Assembly (NCBI RefSeq): GCF_003255815.1
Contig: NC_037686.1
Coordinates: 54,967,888 to 55,031,887 of the forward strand
Direction: 5' to 3'
Origin: Theropithecus gelada
Taxonomy: Eukaryota > Chordata > Mammalia > Primates > Cercopithecidae
DNA length: 64,000 nucleotides
Shown: positions 24,490 to 36,400 of the stretch, in pieces
Layout of the letters: the number at the start of each line of letters is the position of its first letter
How positions within the stretch are numbered: the stretch's first letter is position 1
Notes under the pieces: model-generated
Told to the model about the DNA's origin: nothing
What the model saw: the letters and a program-made list of their open reading frames with translations, nothing else
The model's database searches: none
Made by a program: the position numbers and the translations under genes

Positions 24490-27400
24490 TTTTTTTTGAG
24501 ACAGAGTCTCGCTCTGTCACCCAGGCTGGAGTGCAGTGTCGCGATCTCGGCTCACTGCAAGCTCCGCCTCCCGGGTTCACGCCATTCTCCTGCCTCAGCC
24601 TCCCGAGTAGCTGGGACTACAGGCGCCCGCCACCTCGCCCGGCTACATTTTTTGTATTTTTTTAGTAGAGACGGGGTTTCACCACTTTAGCCAGGATGGT
24701 CTCTACCTCCTGACCTCGTGATCCGCCCGTCTCGGCCTCCCAAAGTGCTGGGATTACAGGCTTGAGCCACCGCGCCCGGCCAGCAACTATAATTTTGAAT
24801 TCAGCCTATTGTTTGAAGACCACTGGACTTGTACCAATGTCTGATCTTCAATTCTGTCTCTGCCACTTACTAGCTCTTTCACCTGGGGTAAATCACTTCT
24901 TAATGCAGAAGGCAAGCCAGGTAGTACAAAATTGATCATTTAAAAATAATTAGAGTGACAAACCATAGCACCACACTAAGTCACAGATGAATAATCCGCC
25001 TGAAGCATCACTTCATTTCATCAAGGCACCCACACTGTGTAGCATTAAACTTAATCAAAATTAGGATATTCACATCCTACATGTGATTGTAGGATATCTG
25101 GGCAAAGCCCAGGATCAACCAAACCTCAGCTGGCAGCCAGATATAGTCATCAACTGTCCCTCTGCGTGAAATAAACTAACAAGGCCAAATTAGCTTGTGC
25201 TCTCTTTTTTTTTAATCTTCAGGGTTTGCTGCATGGCTACTTGTAAGTTTCTGATGTAGTCACGGAGCATGACAAAACCTTAAGGAGGAGTAGAACACAG
25301 TTGCAATCATGGGTGTAGCCTTCCAGATTTTCTCACCTATGAAGTCAAAAATCCTCAGCCGTCAGAAATAATGTTCGTTTGTTTTTGAAACCAGCTAGTC
25401 CTGTTGTGGGTGGGTAAGATTGCTCAAGATAGTATCGTTGACGTTTCTGTTCCTTCTAACCACCTATGAGTGTGTGCTTGTGTGCTCCCTTAGTTCAGAC
25501 TTTAGCTCACATTTATACCGTCAGTTTTAGCCTTATCCTATAGCTTTAATCTCTTCCTCCATTCTTACTCTGACTTGATTTTAAAGAGTTATTCATTCTT
25601 GTCATTCTACCTAAAGTCTTTTAAATAAAATTGCTTCCTCCTGTCCAAAACAACTTTTTCAAACCTTTTTTAGTAATAAAAAATATATATGACAGGAAAA
25701 AAATGTATAAACCTCACTAGGAATTTTTAAATTTCTTCTATTTTTGTATGGTGTATTTGTTAAAGTATAAAAGTGGCTTTAAAATATTTTATTGTGGCTA
25801 TGTATAATAAAGTTATCCCTTTAGTTTTGCCTCTTCCTGCCCTTTCAACCATGTTGTCCATATGCAAAACCTTTATTCTACTCACATTGTTTCTTCATTT
25901 TTCCCTTGAAACATGCCTTATATTTTCTTGAATATTTATATTTATTATATTTATATTAATATTATGTTTTCTTGCCTGGCGCCCTTGTCCACATTATTTT
26001 TTCTTCTCGTGGAATACTTGTCCTCTGTTCCATATTTTTTCTAAATTCTGTGCATCCTTAAAGGAAGGTCCTGTTTATATTCCTTCCTTTCCCAAAAGCT
26101 TCTCCAGCCCATAGTGATCTCTAAATCTTCTGAACTTGAGAGGTTTTTTTTGTCTGTTCCACTTATGGAAATTAATTATATACAGACCTGTGAACATGTG
26201 TTCCTAATTAACTCTTAATAATATTATTGAAATGTTTGTGTGTAGATGTTTTAGCTGACTAGATTTTTTTTAAGATGTTAGCTTGTAGGTCTTGTATTGT
26301 CCTCTTTCATGCCTAGCACAAATGCCTAAGGTAGACAGTTTATAGAAAATTTATCTATGTATCACCAGTACTTAATATTGTGCCTGGGATACAAGCTTTC
26401 AGTAAATATTGAAGTTATGTTAAAGAATTGATCTTTAGGTAGTAGTTTCCTATACATTTATAAGTAGGGAATATTTTCTTGTGAAAATTAACCTTTTACT
26501 TTATATCCGATTTCCTCAACTCTGTCTGAGCAAGATTCCATCAAGGCTGTGTTTCTGAGGCCATTCACAGTATCAAACCCAACTTACCTGGAATCTAGGC
26601 GATCAGAACCTGGATGCTCTTACATATTGTTCAAGAGAACCGATGGTTTAGAGCTCAGGCTTTGCTGTTGGAGAGCTTGAGTTCATATTTGTATTCTGCC
26701 ACTCCCTCATTGCATGACTCTGGATAGTCTTTGTTTCCTTTACTGTAAAATGCAGATGGTAATGACTCCTTTAGCATGGGGTTGTTATGAAAAGTTATCT
26801 GTGTAAAGTATCTGGCACAGAATAAGTGGTCAAAAAGAATGTTAATAATAATTACTATTGTTGTCAGCATTAACAGTAATCATTCTCTTTACTAATAGCT
26901 TTTCATATGATAAAGTCATCCTGTATTATAGAAATTTTAAGTGAATAGCTTGTCAGTAAAGTTTTAGCATGTAAGTTTCTTCCCAAGTTTAAATCTTGAC
27001 TTTGAAGTTCCCCTCTTTCTGAAACCTTGTGACAGAGAGAAAAAGACAATGGGCTGCAAACTGGGAGGCTTGAATTCTTCTTCTGGCTTGCTCACAGATT
27101 AATTTTTTAACCTTTAAGATAAAGTAAGTCAATTGTATTATTGTTATCCATGTATATGACTTAATTCCAATGATTTATAAGCTTCCTTAAGACAAGGACA
27201 AAGTTTTACCGAAGTTTTATCTTTGTACTCCTCACTATAGCTTAGTAAATACTGCATAAGTACATAACTTCAGTTCTCTCATCTGTTAAAGTGAGGGGAT
27301 TGTACTATCTTAAAAATTCCTTTTAACTCTCAAATATTTTGGACATAGGGGTCAGTGAAAAATTAACCCCATCATTGGAGAAGAATTGAGGATCAGGAAA

Positions 27401-30400
27401 ATATAAATGTGAGTGCTGCAGTTGCTAAAAGTAAAAGGCTGTCCCCAACTTTTTTTTTTTTAAAGAAAAGATAGACCAAGATCCTGGTCTATCCAGAAAT
27501 TAGCCTTTCTCTTCTGGTGTATCACGTGTATTGTAAAGTGTTTCACATCTTTCTTTTCTTTATCACCAAGGTTACTAGTATACCTAGGCCGTCCAGATAA
27601 TTTCAGAAGTGACCTTGAGTGGGAGGAGGCAGAGTACCTTTGTGGTTTTACTCTGGTGTTTATAAATACAATGCCCACATAAAAGAAAGTTTTCATTAGT
27701 ATTGAATGAATTTTACATTATTTCCAAAGTAGAAAATTTATAGTCTTAAATTTTTTTAACTTTCATATTTTAGAAGTAGGCTTATGGGCTCTTTCTTTGA
27801 CATACATCTCTGAGATCCCTCCTTAAGTGAATAACTTTTTTTTTCTTTTTTTCTTTCTTTTCTTGAGGCAGAGACATGCTCTGTTGCCCAGGCTGGAGTG
27901 CAGATCTCAGCTTACTGCAACCTCTGCCTCCCGGGTTCCAGCGATTCTCCTGCCTCAGCCTCCCAAGTAGCTGGGACTACAGGCGCGTGCCACCATGCCC
28001 AGCTAATTTTTTGTATTTTTAGTAGAGACAGAATTTCACCGTTTCAGCCAGGATGATCTCGATCTCCTGAACTCGTGATCCGCCCATCTCAGCCTCCCAA
28101 AGTGCTGGGATTACAGGCGTGAGCTACCGCGCCCGGCCTATGAATAACATTTTAAAATGTTTACACACAACCTCAGGTTTAAATAGAATTACTTTTAAAG
28201 TAAGTCTTTCATTAGCAGTATCTTTATATTTATTTAATTTATAATTATATATTTCTTTCTCATGACAGATTTTTTTAAGCATGGTTCAATAAATCATCTT
28301 TACTGAAAGAATTGTAATATAAAGCGAATTGCTTGATTTTTTTCCATTTAATTGTGAATTGGATACTTTCATGATTTTTAAATTATAAAGTCCCCCTATT
28401 GAAGTACATATTAAGTGTGACTATGGGGGAAAATACCAAAAATAAAAACAAAAAGTTCAGATAATACAAAGAGAAATATGTAGTGAAAAATGTACATTCT
28501 GCTCCTCAGAGTCAGTTATTATTAATAATGGATTGTGCATGTTTATAAAAACAATGCAGATGTAAGCATATATAAACATAAATACTTAAACTTATATATC
28601 CATGTCCTTTAAAAAAAAATTATACTTTAATATTTTGCTATTCCTGTCAGTGACCTAGTACACAGTAGTTGTTCAATAAATATTTAAATTACCTAATACT
28701 CTTATTAGTCGACAGCTGGTCCATTTTCTGATGCATTTGGTTCTTAAAGTGCCATGTAATTTTCAAGGATCTGAGACTAAGTTTTTCAATTATAGTAAAA
28801 ACCTATTTTTTCAGCAGTACTAAAATAGTAAATGTAAATATAAATAAAACTACTTTTGTATGTGATTTAAAAAATCCATCTGCACGACTGTGTATAATAG
28901 GTTTAGTTCTCATACTTGATAAAACTTATGAACAGGTTTTACCAGTTTACCAACTGTGATGAAAGTACCTGATTATTTGTTTCTGAGTTATAAAGTGGAT
29001 TGTTAAGAAGTTACACAATAGGCATCCTGGTATTTGAAGAAATGCTCTGTAGTTAAAATACTTCCTATTGAAATATGGTAGATTCTTAATAAAAGAGGCT
29101 AATTTTTCCAAACTCTTCTTGTACATTAGGACATTTGGAACACAAAGGGCATTTGCTTCTCTTGGAAAAGAATTGTGGCTTAATCTAAAGAAGCACATTT
29201 ACCTTGAAGCTTTAATATAACCTGTTATTAGTCTTAAAATCCAAAGTCCATATAGGGTTAGAATTACTTTCTTCCATAAATAATTTTTCTTTCTGACAAG
29301 ATGGAGTAGATTTTAATGAATTGAGAGATTGTTTTTCTTTTGTGACATCATATTTATTATATTAAAAGACATCAGAGCTTTTTTTTCTTGGAGAATATGA
29401 AGTTGTTGGCTTGGAACTATAAAAAATTAGAAAATATATTTTTCAATGGCCATAATAATGCCAAGTTGAAGATTAAAGTGTATGTTTGCTTTCCCCAAAG
29501 AGTCTCCCTGTTGAATAAATGAGTTTTTTAAAACCTTTAGAGAAATAATAATAGTATTATTGAAGAACAATGTCTCATGACCAAAGTAGCTCTAATCTAA
29601 GCTTGTATATATGATTTAAAATATTAGAAGGAAGATGAAAAAGACTTAGTAAACTAATAATAGATGGATATTTAATAAGAAATATTTATCTGAAATTAAC
29701 AGCCAACACCATACCTAACATTCTATTAAAGTGAGGAATAAAACAGTGAAGCCTGGTATCATAGCACCAGAATATTGGTTGATAAAAGTTCACCATTGGG
29801 TGTACATGTTTTCCTACGCAGGTTAGAGACTTCAGAGTAGGTAATAAGGCACCGCGACATGGGCCTAAGAAAAGAGAAGATAGTACTCAAGTGGAGTTTC
29901 TGCTTAGGGCAGCAATGGCCAAATCAATTAATATATCAGGAATATCTAGGTATTAAATGCAAGATCAAAAGGCATGAATAGATAATTCACACATGAACCC
30001 CAAAAATAGATGGTCAATATATTTTTGAAAGAAAGTGGCGGGACGTGGAGACTCACACCTGTCATATCAGCACTTTGGGAGGCCAAGGCGGCAGATCACG
30101 AGGTCAAGAGATCGAGGCCATCCTGGCCAACATGGTGAAACCCCATCTCTACTAAAAATGCAAAAAATTAGCTGGGCGTGGTGGCGGGCGCCTGTAGCCC
30201 CAGCTATTCGGAAGGCTGAGGCAGGAGAATTGCTTGAACCTGGGAGGCGGAGGTTGCAGTGAGCTGAGATTGCGCCACTGCACTCCAGCCTGGTGACAGT
30301 GAAACTCTGTCTCATTAAAACAAAACAAAAAAAAAAGAATGTCCAAGTTCACTAGAAATCAAAGAGATACATAATTAAACAAAATATAATTTTATAGTAT

Positions 30401-33400
30401 GTTAAATTGGTGAAGATTAAAAATAATAATACTGAACTTTGACAAATGCTATTACATACTATTGGTGGAATTCAAATTGCTATGTATACTTATTTTGGAA
30501 AGCAGTATGTATCAATAGCCTTAATAATATTGTAATTTCTCATTATATAAGCTTCATTTGTAAAAAGTGATACATATGTGATCCCAGCACTTCGGGAAGC
30601 CAAGGCAGGAGGACTGCTTGAGGCCAGGAATTTGACACCAGCCTGGGCAACATAATGAGACCCATCTCTACAAAAAAATTTAAAAAGTCAGTCAGCAGTG
30701 GTGGCACATCTCTAGTCCTAGCTACTTGGAAGGCTGAGGTGGGAGGATCACATGAGCCCAGGAGTTTTGGGTTACAGTGAGCTATGATCATGCCACTGCA
30801 CTCCAGCCTCAATGACAGAGTAAGAGCCTGTCTCAAAAAAAAAACAAAAAAACAAGATATAAAATTGTATATATAAATTTATTCTATTTTTTACACAAAT
30901 ATCTTTACATACTTATATATGGGGGAAAGTTCAAAAAAGAATATTTAGAAATTCAGGGAAAAAAATTGATGATATACTGCCCTTATCCCCAGTATTAGTG
31001 GTGTTAGGATGATTTATCTAGTCTTCTATGTACTTTTATTTTATAATTATTTATAATACTTTTTTTAATAATTGGAAGGAATAATCATTTATAGTGTAAT
31101 AAAAATATTGGAGAAAAGTAGTTAGATTAATTTTGTTTTAAAGAACTGGAAATTTTAGGTATTGCATAGTAATCCAGGAACTTCATTTTATTTTATTTAT
31201 TTATGCATTTATTTTTTGAGACACAGTCTCCCTCTGTCACCCAGGCTGGAGTGCCGTGTCTCACTCATGACTCATTACAGCCTCACCCTTCTCAGCTCAA
31301 GCAGTCCTCCCACCTCAGCCTCCTAGTGGGGTCTACAGGAATGTGCCACCATGCCCAACTAATTTTTCGAGTTTTTGTAGAGACAATGTCTCACTACGTT
31401 TCCCAGGCTGGTCTCAAACCCCTCAAACAGTCCCCTACCTCAGCCTCCCAAAGTGCTCGGATTATAGGTATGAGCCACCACACTCAGCCCTCCATTTTAT
31501 AGTATGTCATATTAGTTATTTACCAAGGCAGATATACTTATAACTCAATGGTTTATTCCAGTTTGCATTGTATATTTTCGGTTATTTGAAAGGTCTATTA
31601 GTAAAAAGCCTTATAAAGTTTATCCACAATATTTTGAAATTTGTTTCCTTTCTTTTAGTGATTCATGGTCTAGCTTTGGTTCAATTTCAAACAGAGAAAG
31701 AAAAACACAAATTTTTTGTTTGTTTATTTAAGACAATAAGAATAGCTGTTTTCCAGGATTGAACCTTGATTATTAATGGATCCTGATCAGTGTTAGCTCA
31801 TTTTACCCCCATACATCCATGTTTTATTTCTTTAACTTTTTATTATGAAAAGTTCAAAGCGTACAGACAAGTTAAAAGAATTTTATACCCGTACATCCAC
31901 CACCTAATCCCAGTTAACCATACTTGGTTTATCTCTTATCAATACATCTTTTCAGCCATTTCTCCATCAACAGTCCATCTTATTTTTCATGAATTTCAAA
32001 TTAAGTTGCACATATCAGTACACTTAATGCTTTAGCGTGCATATCATTAATTAGAGCTCAATATTTTAAAATTGTGGAGGTTTTGAGGTAATATTTTAAG
32101 ACAGTAAAATATATAAATATTAAGTGTACCATTTGATAAGTTTGAACAAAGGATGCACCTGTAGTAACCCAAACTCCTATTATATATACAATATTACCAT
32201 TACCCTGGAAAGTTCCCTCAAGGCCCTTTCCAGTCAGTTCCTACCCCTTCTAGCCCTTTACCACAAGAACCACTATTAATTTTTTCCTACCATAAATTAC
32301 TATTGCCTGTTCTAAAAACTTTGTATAAATGAAATATTGTAGGTACTCCTATAAGGCTTCTTTCAGCATAAAGCATTTGAGATTCACTCATATTATTGCA
32401 TATGTCAGTTTTTTACTTTATTTTTAAATTGCTCAATAGTAGTCCTGAGTTCAGCACATTTTTAATACTAACTTTTTGAGATGCCTGTGGTTACTGTATT
32501 TGGTATTTCTTAGCTTGTGCTGAAAGAAACTATGTTATAATGAGGAGTACTGTAATATTTGGCTTTCTGTCATTATTATTTTTGTTTATGTTGTCTTAAA
32601 ACTTAAATTAGACTGGGTGTGGTGGTTCTCGCCTATAATCCCAGCACTTTGGGAGGCCAAGGCAGGAGGATTGCTCAAACCTAGGAGTTTGAGACGAGCC
32701 AGGGCAACATGGCGAGACCCTGTCCCTATAAATTTTTTTAAATTAGTCAGGCCTGGTGGCTCATTGTCCTAGCTAACTAGGAGGCTGAGGTGGGAGGATC
32801 ATGTGAGCCCAGGAAGTCGAGGCTACAGTAAGCCATGATTGTATCACTGCATTCCAGCCTGGGCAACAGAGCAAGACCCTATATCCAAAACAAACAAACA
32901 AAAACTTAAGTTGATAGATAGCAAGCTTTTTGTTTGTTTGTTTGTTTGTTTGTTTTTTGAGACAGAGACTCATTCTGTCACCCAGGCTGGAGGGCAGTGG
33001 CACAATCTCAGGTCACTGCAACCTCTGCCTCCAGAGTAACTGGGATTGTAGGTACCTGCTACCATATCCGGCTAGTTTTTGTGTTTTTAGTAGAAATGGG
33101 GTTTCACCATGTTGGCCAGACTGGTAAAGGACAGCCTGCAAGCTGTTACTTATCATGTATAATTAAACTGCAGGGAAATTAAATGTTTCTCCAGACAGAA
33201 ACAGTGTTTAAGAAGAATGACATATGTAGAATTTCATTTAGTTCTCTTAATAGGGATTTAAAGGGAAGTGGTACATTGATAATGATAATGACATAGCCCT
33301 ATTTGAAGATTCAACCATCTTGATTATTGTGATGTACTGTTTTAAAAGGTGACGGGAGAGCCCAAGGGAGAGTCTAAATCTGTATTCCTATAACTTCCAT

Positions 33401-36400
33401 TCATTTGTCGAGATTGTGCTTTCTAAACACAAATAATCCATTCCTTTAGATCAATATGTATACTTTAAGTACTGTGCAAGTAACATGATTTAACAAAGGG
33501 TTGACAATAGCCTCTTATTTGTCCCTTTTTAAACATTAGCTGGATTAAAAAAAAAAAAAAGGTTCCCTGTGTGTAAAATTTAATAGAGAAGCTGTTAAAA
33601 TGTCTTTCCTACTACTTTACAACCTACCTAGCCTCAGCTGTCATGACTTGCCTGCCACCTCCCCCCAACCACTCCCCAGCTCTGCAGCTTCTGTACATTG
33701 TAAGTGCTATTCATACACAACTTGTCCACACTTTGAAAACTTATACACTTGTTTGTTCTTTCCTTCTGCCTTTACTTTTTTGTAGAGACAGGGTCTTGCT
33801 ATGTTGCCTACCAGGCTGGTCTTGAACTCGTGGGTTCAAGTGATCCTCCCACCTCAGCCTCATTTAAAGTGTACAATTCATTGGTTTTTAGTATATTTCC
33901 ATTCATTTTTAGTATATTTACAGAATTGTACAACCATTACCTAATTTGCTTTTGCAGCCTGTTCATAATCCCCGAAACAAATCTCTTATCCATTGGCATA
34001 CACTCCATTTTTCCCCTCAAACTCCAATCACTAATCTCTGTGTCTATAGAGATAGACTTTCTATCACTATATATTTACCTATTCTGTGCAATTTATATAG
34101 ATAGAAATCATACAATATGTGGTTCTTTTGTAACTGTCTTCTGTCAGCGTAATGTTTTCAGAGTTCATCCATTGTTGTAGCATGTTTCAAAAGTTCCATC
34201 CTTTTTATTGCTGAATAACATTCTATTGTATGGATATATAACACATTTTATTTCTTCATTTATCAATGGACAGATATTTAGTTGTTTCCACTTTGTTTGC
34301 CATTGTGAATAATGCTGCTATGAATAATTATGTACAAGATTTTGTGTGTACATATATTGTCCTTTCTCTTTAGGTGGAAGTAGAATTACTGTACTATGCT
34401 AGATAACTCTGTAGCCTTTTAAGAAACTGCTGAACTGTTTTCCAAAATGTCCATACCATTCCCACCAGGTAGATATAAGGATTCCAGTTTCTCCACATTG
34501 TCACCAACACTATTGTCTTGTCTTTTTATTAAAGTGAAAAATAATTCATATACCATCAATTCTCCGTTTTAAAGTGTACAATTTGGTGGTTCTCTGTGCA
34601 TTTACAAAACTGTACAACTATCACTACTCTAATTCCAGAACATTTTTATCACCCCCAAAAAAAACCCTATACCTATTAGCAGTCACTACCCATTCTCCTA
34701 TGATGCCAGCTAAAATCAACTTTGTGTTTCTATGGATTTGCCAACTTTGGACATTTTATATGAATGATCATACAGTATATAGCCATGTAGCCTTATGTAT
34801 CTGGCTTATTTTATTTAGTATAATGTTTTCAAGGAGGAACTGCCAAACTTCCAAAGCAGCTGTACCACTTTACAGTAAGACGAGTGATGTATGAGGGTTT
34901 CAATTTCTCCACATCTTCTGCAACGTACCGTCTCTTTTATTATAACCACCTAGTTGATTTGAAATGTACCTCATTGTGGTTTAATTTTCATTTCCCTAAT
35001 GAATATCATTTCCCTTTTGAGCATCTCTCCTTCATTCATTGGCCATTTCTACATCTTCTTTGGAGAACCCTTTGTCCATTTTTAAATTGTGCTGTCTTTT
35101 TAATTGAGTTATAAGAATTCTTTATATCGTGTAGATATGGCCCTTAACAGGTACTTGATTTGCACATATTTCTTCCATTGTGTAGATTGTGTTTTCACTT
35201 TCTTCATGGTGACTTTTAAAGCAAAAAAAAAAAAAAAAAATTAATTCTGATGAAATCTAGTTTATCAATTCATTCCTTTAATTAGTTTCCTATGGCTACT
35301 TTAAAAAGTTGACAAAAACGTTGCAGCTCAAAAGAACACAAATTTATTACCTGATGGTTCTTTTTTTTTTCTTTCTAATTTTTATTTTACTTTTGAGGGT
35401 ACATGCGCAGGTTTGTTATACAGGTAAAGTCGTGTCACGGGGATTTGTTGTACAGATTAATTTGTCACTCAGGTACTAAGCCTAATATCCAGTAATTTTT
35501 TTTTCTGCTCCTCTCCCTCCTTCCACCTCTACCTTCAAGTTGGCCCCAGCGTCTGTTGTTCCCTTCTTTGTGTCCATGTGTTCTCTTCATTTAGCTCCCA
35601 TTTATAAATGAGAACATGTGGTATTTGGTTTTCTGTTCCTACGTTAGTTTGCTAAGGATAATGGCCTCCAGCTGTTCCCACAGAAGACATGATCTTGTTC
35701 TTTTTTATGGCAGCATAGTATAAATCTCACAGTGGGTCTTACGTTGAGCAGAATGGTCTAAAATCAAGGTATTGGCAGTTCTGGAAATTTTAGGCTCTAG
35801 GGAAAGCCTTTTCCAGGTCCTGGAGGATGCCAGAATTCCTTGGCTCATGGCCCTCCTCCACTTTTAAAGATCTTTGTGATTACATTAGGTCCATCTGAAT
35901 AACCCAGGATAATGTCTCTAGTTTAAGGTCAGCTGATAAGCAATCTTAATAACATCTGCAGCCTCACTTCAACTTTGCCATGTAAAGTAACATATTCACA
36001 CATTCTAAGGATTAGGATGTGGACATCTGGGAGGAGCCATTTTTCTGCTTACCACATTGCTTATGCTTTGTGTTATGTCTAAGAAATTATTGCCTAACCC
36101 AAGGCCATGATGATTTGCTTCTGCATTTCCTAATAAAAGTTTTGCAGTTTTCACTGTTACATTGGATCTATGATCCATTTTCGCTTGTAATGTGAAGTAG
36201 TGGTCCAGTTTCCTTGTTTTTACATGTAGATATACGGTTGTCCCAACACAATTTGTTGAAAAAACTTCTTTTCTCCAGTGAAGTGTCTTGGTACTATTAT
36301 CAAAAACCACTTGACCATAAATGTAAGGGCTTATTTCTGGACTCTCAATTCTATTGCATTGTTCTATATCTGTTTGCCAGAACTGTGCTGCCTTGATTAC

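Noticed and set aside
33749..34180. 143-codon + strand frame
   Set aside because: It runs from an Alu fragment into antisense old LINE-1 3' sequence; no conserved protein.
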